A stretch of DNA of 64,000 nucleotides from JAVBMJ01 sp031551275 (GTDB lineage: Bacteria; Bacteroidota; Bacteroidia; Bacteroidales; Rikenellaceae): the NCBI GenBank assembly GCA_031551275.1, contig JAVBNX010000001.1:186001-250000 (forward strand), written 5' to 3'. Below are positions 42,539 to 50,369 of the stretch, piece after piece. Each line of letters begins with the position of its first letter. Position 1 is the stretch's first letter. The notes beneath the pieces were generated by a model. It saw only the letters and a list, made by a program, of their open reading frames with translations, ran no database searches and was not told the DNA's origin. The translations under genes were made by a program, and so were the position numbers.

Positions 42539-43417
42539 ATGGAGAGTAAAAAAGTCGCCGGCATCGGCGAATTATTGTGGGACGTCTTTCCCGGGGGCAA
42601 AGCCCTGGGGGGGGCGCCCGCCAATTTTGCCTACCACGCCTCGCAGCTCGGCCTCGAGGGCTACGCCGTGAGCGCGGTCGGGCATGACGCCCTGGGCGGG
42701 GAGATCCTCGACACCCTGGCCGAAAAACGCCTCGGCAGGGTCGTGGCGGAGGTGGACTACCCCACCGGGACGGTGCAGGTAACCCTCGACGACAAGGGCG
42801 TGCCCCGGTACGATATCTGCCAGGACGTGGCCTGGGACAACATCCCCTCCACCCCGGAGATGGAACTCCTGGCCCGAAGCTGCCGGGCGGTCTGTTTCGG
42901 CACATTGGCGCAGCGGGGCGCAACCTCGCGGGCCACGATCCGCCGCTTCCTCGACCTGGTCCCGGGCGATGCGCTCAGGATCTACGACATCAACCTGCGG
43001 CAGCACTATTACGACAGCCGAGTGGTGGATGAGTCCCTCGAACAGTGCAATATCCTTAAAATAAACGACGAAGAGGTAGCTATTGTGGCCCGGCTCTTCG
43101 GCCTGGACGGTTTGGGCGAAAAGGAGGTATGCCTGCGCCTGCTGCGGGAGTACGGCCTGGACATCGTGATCGAGACCAAAGGCGCCGAGGGCAGCTATGT
43201 CTTTACCGCGGACGAAACCTCGTGGCTCGACACGCCCCGCGTGCAGGTCGCCGACACGGTCGGCGCGGGCGACTCGTTTACCGGGGCCTTTACCGCGGCG
43301 TTGCTCAATGGCCAATCCCTGCGCGAGGCCCACCGGCTGGCGGTGGATGTTTCGGCTTATGTCTGCACGCAGCAGGGCGCGATGCCCGGTTTGCCCGCGG
43401 AGTTGACCGGCCGCTGA
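42539..43417 (+). CDS. PfkB-family sugar kinase (fructokinase-like)
   Basis: 292 residues from ATG 42539, 11 bases after the esterase stop. G-G-A-P-A-N-F-A is the substrate-binding G-G-x-x-N region, and D-T-V-G-A-G-D-S-F-T-G near 240 is the catalytic anion hole in the G-A-G-D form typical of fructokinases, unlike the A-A-G-D of the ribokinase at the other end of the operon. It phosphorylates fructose or another ketose, such as the product of the polyol dehydrogenase. A strong hairpin follows 24 bases past the stop and closes the ten-gene operon. Confidence 0.88.
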   Translation: MESKKVAGIGELLWDVFPGGKALGGAPANFAYHASQLGLEGYAVSAVGHDALGGEILDTLAEKRLGRVVAEVDYPTGTVQVTLDDKGVPRYDICQDVAWDNIPSTPEMELLARSCRAVCFGTLAQRGATSRATIRRFLDLVPGDALRIYDINLRQHYYDSRVVDESLEQCNILKINDEEVAIVARLFGLDGLGEKEVCLRLLREYGLDIVIETKGAEGSYVFTADETSWLDTPRVQVADTVGAGDSFTGAFTAALLNGQSLREAHRLAVDVSAYVCTQQGAMPGLPAELTGR

Positions 43418-43441
43418 CCTCTCTCTTTTTTTATCGCAAAA

Positions 43442-43471
43442 GAAGCCCCGCCGTTTTCACGGCGGGGCTTC
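43442..43471. terminator. Bidirectional hairpin terminator
   Basis: A perfect 13-base stem, GAAGCCCCGCCGT (43442-43454) with its complement at 43459-43471, and a TTTC loop. It lies between the converging kinase gene (ends 43417) and the large lipoprotein gene (ends 43492). The minus strand reads T-rich past the stem and the plus strand has a short CCCTTT, so both directions may stop here. Confidence 0.88.
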
Positions 43472-43491
43472 CCTTTCGGTATCCGTAGGGC

Positions 43492-46400
43492 TTACGGCTT
43501 CTTCACGATCAGGATATCATCCAGCAGGTACCGGCTGGCGGTGGAGGAGAATTGCACCTTATCGGTCGATTTGAGGCTCGGTATGGTAAACGTGCGCTCC
43601 ATCCACTGGTAGTTCGCAGCCCGGTAGTCGCCGCCGACATAGACCTCCGTGGCGGTGTCGTTGCTGTTCAAACCGCTGTTCCCCGGGTAGGTCAGAACGT
43701 TGGTCGGCACACCGCTCTCGCTGACCACGGTTACGACCAGGGCGCCCTTGCCCGACGAGGTAACGAACGGACACGCCTTGAAGGAGAGGATGCAGTCGGC
43801 CCCTTCGGCGGGCCGCGCGCTGCCCAGGGCGGGGGTCGTGATGCCTGCCGCGGCGATGGTGGACCCGGTCCCGGTCCCGATCTTGATGTAGCCCGGCGAT
43901 GTGTAAATACTGCTCTCCAAGGTCCAACCGGTCATGCCGTAGTCGTTGTTCGCATTGGTCGTCGCGCCGAGTGCGGTCATGTTCGTGCTGATGCCGGTCT
44001 GGGGAGTCAACACTTTGGTAAGGCTGGTAAAGCCTGCCGGGTTCGGTTGCGCGGTCTTATCGGTCGCGTATGTTCCCGGTTCGATGCCCGATGCGCTGTT
44101 CATCGGATCGGAGCCCCAGTAGAGTTTGTCGAATCCCTGGTAGAGCACCTCGTTGGCCGCTGCGACATGGGCGGCCCGGGTGGTTCCTTCCAGGAATCCC
44201 GAGTACGCGCCGTCGCCGTCCGCGGTAAGCTTGACCCTCATGTAGTATTTCGTGTTGGGGCTGAGCTCGGTGAAGGTAAAAGCGTAAGGGCTCTTGTTGG
44301 CTGTCGGTGTCGTCCCCGAGAACATGGCATGGTTAGAGAAGGTCACGCCCGAGGCGGTAATCAGGGGATCGCCGGTCTTGCTGGCGAAGATCTGCACGGT
44401 ATAGGTCGTCCCGCCTGCCTCCTCCCAGCCGAAGCAAAGGGTTCCGGTCCCTACGTTCTTGGTTACCAGGGCCACGTTCTTGGTCGTGCCGTTGACCCCG
44501 GTCGAGAAGTCCGAGTTGTACTGCTGATCGCTGGCCAGGGCTTTGACCGCAAAGCTGTACTGCGTGCCGAAGTCGAGTCCGGAGGCGTCATAGGTCAATA
44601 CCGCGCCTACCGTGCCCACCTGCGTACCGCCGACCGAGATCGCGTAGCCGGTCGCGCCGTCCACGGTGTTCCAGGTCAGGGTGGCGGTGCTGAATCCGGT
44701 CGACTCCACGGCCAGGCCCGCCGGGGCGGCGAGCTTGGCGACCGCCACGCCTGCGGTGGTGCTCGAAACGACGGCGGAGTACTCCGAGTTGATGCCCCCG
44801 GCGGCGGCGACGGCCTTGACCTTGACCTGGTATTCGGTCTCGGCGTCGAGGCCCGTCATCAGGTACTCCGTTGCCGTGACGCCGGTCACTTCGGTAAAGC
44901 TGGCGTCGGTCGTTTTCTTGTGCGCCACGGTGTAGCTTACCGCGCGCCCGACTGCCGGCCAGGTCGCCTTCAACTGGGATGTGGTCTTGGAGTTGTCGTC
45001 GAAGGTCACGGTCGGCGTGGCCAGGGGCGTGCTGCTTGCGTCCAGGGTAACGACCTTGATGTCGTCCAGCAGGAAGCGGTAGGCGGTCCCTGCGGACTTG
45101 AACCAGATCTTGTCTGTGGGTTTGAGGCCCGGCAGTTCGAACCTGCGCTCCGTCCACTGGTAGTTGGCCGTCCGGTTGTCGGTGCCGATGTAGATCTTGC
45201 CGCCGTTGTCCCTCGCGTTAAGCCCCTGGTTGGCCGTGTAGGTCGTGATGTTGGTTATGTTGGTGGGCTCGACGGTGCTGGTGGGATCGGCGTTCGCTTC
45301 CTCGTGGACCACCCACACGTAGATCTCGCCGGGTGCCTCGCCGGGCGCCGAGGCGATGACGAACGGACACGCCTTGAAGGTCAAAATACAGTCGGTCCCC
45401 CCTGCCGCGAGCAGGTCGCCGGCCATGGCGACGGTCCTCAAACTGCCGTTGGCGCTCGACGATCCGAGCTTCATGTAACCCGGGCCGACATAGACGCTTG
45501 TGGCCGAGTAACGCCAGTGCTTCAGGCCGAAGTCTTCGGTGGAGAAGGCGCCGTAGTTGACCATGTTGGTGTTGGTGTTGGCGTCGGAGTTGAGCATCTC
45601 GGTCAGGCTGGAGAATCCCGCCGGGTTGCCCGTGTAGGAGAGGGGAGCTGACCCCATGGCGCTGTTCATCGGGTCGGAGCCCCAGAAAACCTTGTCGAAC
45701 CCTTCGAAGAATACCTCGTCGGCGCCCGGTACGTGGGCGGCCTCGGTCGTTCCCGAGATGAAGTCCGAGTAGGCGCTGTCCTCCTGGGTCGAGTGCTTGA
45801 CCCTTATGTAGTAGGTCGTGGCGGGATTAAGTTCGGTAAAGGTAAAGCGTACGGGGCCTGTTCCGCCGGTCGTTGCGCTGTACAGGGTGTTGTTCGCCTT
45901 GTAGGTCAGCGTGGGCGAGGTAAACAAGGGGCTGCCCGTCCTGTCGGCGAAGATCTGCACGACATAGGTACGCAGGGTGCTCTCGGTCGATTCATCCCAG
46001 CCGATGGTCAGGGTGTGGGGCCCCACGTTGTTCTTGACCAGGTGGAGGTTCTGGAGCTTGCCCGGCACGTTGTCCTCGACGTCCCATGTGTCGTCGATGG
46101 TAACCTGGAAGGCGGATGTATTTCCCGCCGTGACCGCGAAGCCGGCGGCATCGGTCAACGCGTTGGCGGGGATCTCCTTTTTAAGGACGTAGTCCCCGAC
46201 GGTAATCTTGACCTCGAGCTTGTCGTTCGCGCCCGTGAGGGTAAAGGGATTGACGATGATGCGCGCGGCCAGGGTGGCGAGCGTCATCCCCTCGCAATTG
46301 GCTGCCGCCCGGTTGCCCGTGCCGTCCGGGGTTCCGAAATCGGCCGCCCCGGTGGTCAGGTTGAGCGTGAAGTTGCCCGCCAGCTTGGGATTCGCGGTCT

Positions 46401-47031
46401 CGCCCATCGCGGCGATGGATACGTTGCTTACCGCGTCGGTCAGGGCGAAGGTATTCGCAACCTCGGTCCCGGCCGTGATGCCGTTCACACCCACCTCCAC
46501 GAAACCGACCACATACTGGAAATTCAGGTCACCGGCGTTGACGCTGAAGTTCTGGCTGTTGGGCGTAGTGGTCATCTGGCCGTTGGCGTACATGTATTCG
46601 TAGCGGCTGTCGTGCGACGTGCCCGTCATGGTCTGCGCCGCGCTCAACAGCAGCGGGACGGAGCTGTACGACGAGGCGGCCGTGATGACCGAGTAGGGAT
46701 AATATGCGTAGAGCGAGTTGGCCCCTATGGGCGTGGCGATCCCGAGCGTACCCGAGAATGCGGCGGTGTAGGAGCTCTCGATGCCGCCCTCTTTAACGGC
46801 CGCGTCGCAGTTGACGTTGACCCCGCCCTTCCCCGACGCATCGGCGGTGTAAACGCCGATCTGGTTGCCGACCTGCCAGGGCACGGTGGAGGATGCCTTG
46901 GTTCCCTTGACCGAAAAAGCGACCAGGGCGTCCTCGGGCCCCCTGTACCGCTCGAGCTTGTCTTTGCTGCACCCCCAACTCAACAGGAGCGCCAAAATGA
47001 GGCATGACGGAATGAGTCGTTTGATTCTCAT
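43492..47031 (-). CDS. Large fimbrillin-like / FN3 lipoprotein with duplicated C-terminal modules
   Basis: 1179 residues; lipobox S-W-G-C with Cys21. Residues about 35-310 resemble the fimbrillin/Mfa-like N-terminal fold (V-P-W-Q-V-G-N-Q-I-G-V-Y near 50; S-L-Y-A-Y-Y-P-Y-S near 106). The rest has a long module repeated twice (328-661 and 853-1179), each with an FN3 domain, a G-F-D-K-(V/L)-(F/Y)-W-G-S-D-P-M-N-S-A motif and a jelly-roll-like part ending Y-(R)-(F/Y)-L-L-D-D-I. Two more FN3 domains lie between the copies. It is likely a surface adhesin or carbohydrate-binding lipoprotein. It is transcribed divergently from the helical-repeat gene at 47334. No enzyme motif is visible. Confidence 0.8.
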   Translation of the reverse strand: MRIKRLIPSCLILALLLSWGCSKDKLERYRGPEDALVAFSVKGTKASSTVPWQVGNQIGVYTADASGKGGVNVNCDAAVKEGGIESSYTAAFSGTLGIATPIGANSLYAYYPYSVITAASSYSSVPLLLSAAQTMTGTSHDSRYEYMYANGQMTTTPNSQNFSVNAGDLNFQYVVGFVEVGVNGITAGTEVANTFALTDAVSNVSIAAMGETANPKLAGNFTLNLTTGAADFGTPDGTGNRAAANCEGMTLATLAARIIVNPFTLTGANDKLEVKITVGDYVLKKEIPANALTDAAGFAVTAGNTSAFQVTIDDTWDVEDNVPGKLQNLHLVKNNVGPHTLTIGWDESTESTLRTYVVQIFADRTGSPLFTSPTLTYKANNTLYSATTGGTGPVRFTFTELNPATTYYIRVKHSTQEDSAYSDFISGTTEAAHVPGADEVFFEGFDKVFWGSDPMNSAMGSAPLSYTGNPAGFSSLTEMLNSDANTNTNMVNYGAFSTEDFGLKHWRYSATSVYVGPGYMKLGSSSANGSLRTVAMAGDLLAAGGTDCILTFKACPFVIASAPGEAPGEIYVWVVHEEANADPTSTVEPTNITNITTYTANQGLNARDNGGKIYIGTDNRTANYQWTERRFELPGLKPTDKIWFKSAGTAYRFLLDDIKVVTLDASSTPLATPTVTFDDNSKTTSQLKATWPAVGRAVSYTVAHKKTTDASFTEVTGVTATEYLMTGLDAETEYQVKVKAVAAAGGINSEYSAVVSSTTAGVAVAKLAAPAGLAVESTGFSTATLTWNTVDGATGYAISVGGTQVGTVGAVLTYDASGLDFGTQYSFAVKALASDQQYNSDFSTGVNGTTKNVALVTKNVGTGTLCFGWEEAGGTTYTVQIFASKTGDPLITASGVTFSNHAMFSGTTPTANKSPYAFTFTELSPNTKYYMRVKLTADGDGAYSGFLEGTTRAAHVAAANEVLYQGFDKLYWGSDPMNSASGIEPGTYATDKTAQPNPAGFTSLTKVLTPQTGISTNMTALGATTNANNDYGMTGWTLESSIYTSPGYIKIGTGTGSTIAAAGITTPALGSARPAEGADCILSFKACPFVTSSGKGALVVTVVSESGVPTNVLTYPGNSGLNSNDTATEVYVGGDYRAANYQWMERTFTIPSLKSTDKVQFSSTASRYLLDDILIVKKP
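43495..44475 (-). repeat. Internal repeat module, copy 2 (within large lipoprotein)
   Basis: Encodes residues 853-1179, the C-terminus. Same motif order as copy 1, including W-G-S-D-P-M-N-S-A, F-K-A-C-P-F-V and A-N-Y-Q-W-(T/M)-E-R. It is slightly shorter in the loop after the F-K-A-C-P-F-V strand. Confidence 0.75.
45049..46050 (-). repeat. Internal repeat module, copy 1 (within large lipoprotein)
   Basis: Encodes residues 328-661. Shares with copy 2 the order N-V-G-x-x-T-L..G-W, Q-I-F-A-x-(R/K)-T-G, F-T-E-L-(N/S)-P, W-G-S-D-P-M-N-S-A, F-K-A-C-P-F-V and L-L-D-D-I. The copies have diverged, so it is an old duplication. Confidence 0.75.
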
Positions 47032-47333
47032 GGTTTTTGTATTTTAAGGTTAGTTTTTACCATGGCGTTGACGGGAGATATTTTTATTCCAGAATAAAAG
47101 TACTCCCTTTCGTGATACGGTTTAGACAAAAAATAGTCAAAATAAATAATCGTTAACCGGCATCGCGCTCAATTATACCACTAAATTACAACAAATTACC
47201 CAACAAACTACCTGGGCCGTTAATAATTTCAAGCAACCCTTACCAAGGCAAAATCCCTCCCCGGCCTGCACGTACAACGGCAAATTATAGTACCTTCGCC
47301 TTACCATCGACACCTTAATTAAAACACGACACG
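47032..47333. promoter_or_regulatory. Divergent intergenic region (large lipoprotein / helical-repeat gene)
   Basis: About 300 AT-rich bases without a gene. A minus-strand TACTTTTA (47095-47102), with TTTG 24 bases further upstream (47127-47130), may serve the lipoprotein gene. A plus-strand TACCTTCG (47291-47298) is one base off the TAnnTTTG consensus and may serve the 47334 gene. Two near-identical 11-base direct repeats lie at 47190-47200 and 47202-47212. Confidence 0.45.
47190..47212. repeat. Short direct repeat, candidate operator
   Basis: AACAAATTACC and AACAAACTACC (one mismatch) stand one base apart, a 12-base period close to one helical turn, in the middle of the divergent promoter region. 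The arrangement is suitable for side-by-side binding of a regulator, but no regulator is identified. Confidence 0.35.
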
Positions 47334-48869
47334 ATGACACGCGCCGATTCGCTGATCCTGCTGGTCCGTTCGCTCTCCAAGAGCGAAAAACGGATCTTCA
47401 GGATGGGCAAGAAAGAGACCGATTACATCGTCCTGTTCGACATCATCGACAAAAGCGAAGTCATCTCCTCGCAGGAGCTGAAAAGCGAGTACGAAAAGAA
47501 GCGTGACGGGGGAGGCTTCAACGTGGCGGCCACATACCTATATAAGATACTGCTCGACACGCTGCTCTCCCTGCGCGAGAGCCGGGACAGCCATTACATG
47601 CTCTTCGACAGGATCATGAAGGCGCGCATCCTGTTCGAGAAATCGCTCTTCGCCGACGCCCTGGACGTGCTCGACAAGGCCAAAAAGGAGGCCGTGCGCT
47701 ACGAAAACCATGTGGCCCTGCTCTACGCCTCGCGCATGGAGCTGGAGTACCTGCTCTACCTGGATATGCCCCACATTTCGGAGACCGAGCTGGTCAACAA
47801 GCACTTCGCCATCAGCGAGACCCTGAAAAACCTCCACGCCACCTGCGAGCAGTCCTCGCTCTACGAACTGCTCCGCCACCGGATCATCCACAAGGGCAAG
47901 ATCCGCTCCCAGAAACAGAAGGACCGGATGAACGACCTGGTCTTCGCCGAGATGAGCCTTACCGCGTCGAGCAAAAACAGCTTCAACGCCCGCAAACTGC
48001 ACCTGCTCTTCCAGTCCAACTTTCTGATGAACATCGGCGACCAGGAGTCGGCCTCCCAGTCGTTGCACGAGCTGAACACCCTGTTCGAGAACAACCCGCA
48101 GTTCTGGGAGAACCCGCCCTTCTACTACGTCTCGGTGCTCGAGGGCATCCTCGGCAACCTGCGCAACATGAGGAAATACGACCAGATGCCCTACTTCATC
48201 GAGCGGTTGAGCGGCATAAACCACCCGTCGGTCAGGTTCCAGACCCACGTCGAGGCGCTCGTTTCGCTCTACCAACTGCTGCCGTTGCTCGATAGGGGGG
48301 ATTTTTCAGCCTGCAAAAAGCTCCTCGGGCGGGAAGGCCATCCCGGCCTGCACAAGACGGACCAGCTGACCCTGCTCCTGCAGTCGGAGATCTCGCTCTA
48401 CACCGCCCTGACCTACATCGGGTTGCAGGACTACGCCAAAGCGAGGAAGACGCTCGCCAACCAGATCATCCTGGACAACAACATCTACACCTACCCCATC
48501 TACCGCACCATCCGCATTACCAACCTGATCGTCTACTACGAGATGGACGATCTGGAGTACGTGCGCATGGAGAGCCGCTCGCTGAAAAGGGAGATCCTCA
48601 AGAGCGGGAAGGCCTACCGCGTCGAGTTGCTGATGCTCGATCTGATGAACAAGGGCACCTTCCGTCTGATCAGCCGTGACAAAAGGGAGAAGCTGTGGCT
48701 TAAAATCGAGCCCGAGCTGGCCGAAATACGTTCCAACCTGTTCGAGAGGCAGTTGCTCAAATCGTTCGACTTCACGGCGTGGATCGAGTCCAAGGTCTGC
48801 CGCAAGCCCCTGCCGGAAGTGCTGCGAAAGAACCTTTCGTCGTTCTCCTATCCCGGGACCTCTTTCTGA
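47334..48869 (+). CDS. Conserved hypothetical protein, all-helical TPR-like
   Basis: 511 residues, predicted almost wholly alpha-helical with paired amphipathic helices resembling TPR or similar repeats (for example A-L-D-V-L-D-K-A-K-K-E-A near 114 and a Y-A-K-A-R-K-T-L-A pair near 370). The N-terminus T-R-A-D-S-L-I-L-L-V-R-S-L-S-K-S-E-K-R-I-F is basic and has no signal peptide or membrane helix, so it is cytoplasmic. I know proteins of this look as uncharacterised Bacteroidota conserved hypotheticals, and no function is assigned. It is divergent from the fimbrillin-like lipoprotein, which may mean shared control. An AT-rich gap follows. Confidence 0.75.
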   Translation: MTRADSLILLVRSLSKSEKRIFRMGKKETDYIVLFDIIDKSEVISSQELKSEYEKKRDGGGFNVAATYLYKILLDTLLSLRESRDSHYMLFDRIMKARILFEKSLFADALDVLDKAKKEAVRYENHVALLYASRMELEYLLYLDMPHISETELVNKHFAISETLKNLHATCEQSSLYELLRHRIIHKGKIRSQKQKDRMNDLVFAEMSLTASSKNSFNARKLHLLFQSNFLMNIGDQESASQSLHELNTLFENNPQFWENPPFYYVSVLEGILGNLRNMRKYDQMPYFIERLSGINHPSVRFQTHVEALVSLYQLLPLLDRGDFSACKKLLGREGHPGLHKTDQLTLLLQSEISLYTALTYIGLQDYAKARKTLANQIILDNNIYTYPIYRTIRITNLIVYYEMDDLEYVRMESRSLKREILKSGKAYRVELLMLDLMNKGTFRLISRDKREKLWLKIEPELAEIRSNLFERQLLKSFDFTAWIESKVCRKPLPEVLRKNLSSFSYPGTSF

Positions 48870-48922
48870 CGCGATCCTCTTAAGACAAGGAGGTAAAAAA
48901 CAGCTTTTGCTATTATTATATG

Positions 48923-48932
48923 AAATGCATTT
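48923..48932. promoter_or_regulatory. Palindrome in the AT-rich gap before the phosphatase operon
   Basis: AAATGCATTT is a perfect 10-base palindrome in the 183-base AT-rich gap (48870-49052) between the helical-repeat gene and the phosphatase operon. It may be an operator, but such sequences arise easily in AT-rich DNA. No confident -7 box was found in this gap. Confidence 0.25.
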
Positions 48933-49052
48933 AAATGTGTAATTATTAATTATTTAACTATAAAAACAATGCCATTTGAATTATTTTTATAGGTTCCTTT
49001 TTGTCAGGACGCTGCGGCAAAACGCCGTACCTTCATCCGCAAACTGAGACCC

Positions 49053-50369
49053 ATGAGATTCATCAGACTGTTTCCGGTAGTTTTCCTTACCCTGGCGGCG
49101 CTTGCCCTCCGGGGCCAGGGCCTGCGGGAAGAGATCGCCGCCGACCCCGACAAGGCGGGCGGGATGTACTACGCTTACACCTACGGCGACCCGGCGCGCA
49201 CCCCCGCGCCCAAGGGGTACGAGCCTTTCTATATCAGCCACTACGGCCGCCACGGCTCGAGGTGGCTGCAGTTCGACAGCCAGTACACCGAGATGATGGA
49301 GCTCTTCTCCGCCGCCGACGCCGCCAAGGCCCTTACCCCCAAAGGACGGGAGGTCTACGGTTTGGTCAAACAAGTCTACGGCGACGGGATCGACCGGGCG
49401 GGCAGCCTCACACCGCTGGGCGTGAGCCAGCACCGGGAGATCGCCGAACGGATGTACCGCTCCTACCCCGGGGTCTTCAGGGGCAAGGCGGTGGTCAACG
49501 CCGAATCCACCGTGGTGGTGCGCTGCGTGATCAGCATGTCCGCCTTCTGCGAGCGGTTGAAGGAGCTGAATCCCGCTTTGCGGATCTCGCGCGAGGCCAA
49601 CCTGCGGACCACGCGCTACCTCGAATTTTTCTACCGGCCCATCAACACCATAAGCCCCGAATACCTGGAATTCCTGCACAACGGCGAGTGGAAGCAACAG
49701 ACCGAAAGCATCCTGCGGGAGCGGATCGACACGGCGCGGATCGCCTCCACGCTCTTCTCCGAGGCGGCTTTCGCCCGGTCGACCGACGCGTTCAAGCTGG
49801 TCAAAGGGCTCTTTTTCTTTGCCGTCGGCGTACAGAACACCGAGTTGGACGTATCGTTCTACGACCTTTTTACCCCCGATGAGCTCTACTGGCTGGACGT
49901 GTGCGAAAACTACTACTATTATACCGTGCGCGGCCCTTCGCCGCTCAACGGCAGCTACCCGCAACACTACGCCCAATCGCTGCTCCAACAGATCATCGCG
50001 CGCGCCGACCGGGCGATCGCAAACGGGGAGACGGCCGCCGATTTGAGGTTCGGGCACGACGTGAACCTGATGGCCCTGCTGCCCCTGATGCAACTCGACG
50101 GTTGGGCAACCGTGCTGGACGATCCCGAAAAGATCGCCGAAGCCTGGACCCTGCACAAAATTACCCCCATGGCGGCGAACCTGCAAATGGTGTTTTACCG
50201 CGGCAAAAAAAGCGGCGATGTGCTGGTCAAATTCCTCTACAACGAACACGAGGCGCGGATCCCCGTCGCCACCGACACGGCGCCTTACTACCGCTGGGAA
50301 GATGCCAAGGCATTCTACCTCGGGGCGATGCGGTCGGCTGAAATCAAAAACGTCAATATTTCCGAATGA
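49053..50369 (+). CDS. Secreted histidine acid phosphatase
   Basis: 438 residues; signal peptide of about 22 residues ending L-R-G-Q. The phosphate-binding motif H-Y-G-R-H-G-S-R at 63-70 supplies the nucleophile His67, and F-G-H-D near residue 330 is the H-D proton donor of branch-2 histidine phosphatases (acid phosphatases and phytases). It should remove phosphate from a sugar, inositol or similar ester in the periplasm or outside. It is the first gene of a three-gene operon and its stop overlaps the next start (ATGA). Whether it is a phytase is unclear; the MINPP group usually has a H-A-E motif, which is absent. Confidence 0.85.
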   Translation: MRFIRLFPVVFLTLAALALRGQGLREEIAADPDKAGGMYYAYTYGDPARTPAPKGYEPFYISHYGRHGSRWLQFDSQYTEMMELFSAADAAKALTPKGREVYGLVKQVYGDGIDRAGSLTPLGVSQHREIAERMYRSYPGVFRGKAVVNAESTVVVRCVISMSAFCERLKELNPALRISREANLRTTRYLEFFYRPINTISPEYLEFLHNGEWKQQTESILRERIDTARIASTLFSEAAFARSTDAFKLVKGLFFFAVGVQNTELDVSFYDLFTPDELYWLDVCENYYYYTVRGPSPLNGSYPQHYAQSLLQQIIARADRAIANGETAADLRFGHDVNLMALLPLMQLDGWATVLDDPEKIAEAWTLHKITPMAANLQMVFYRGKKSGDVLVKFLYNEHEARIPVATDTAPYYRWEDAKAFYLGAMRSAEIKNVNISE

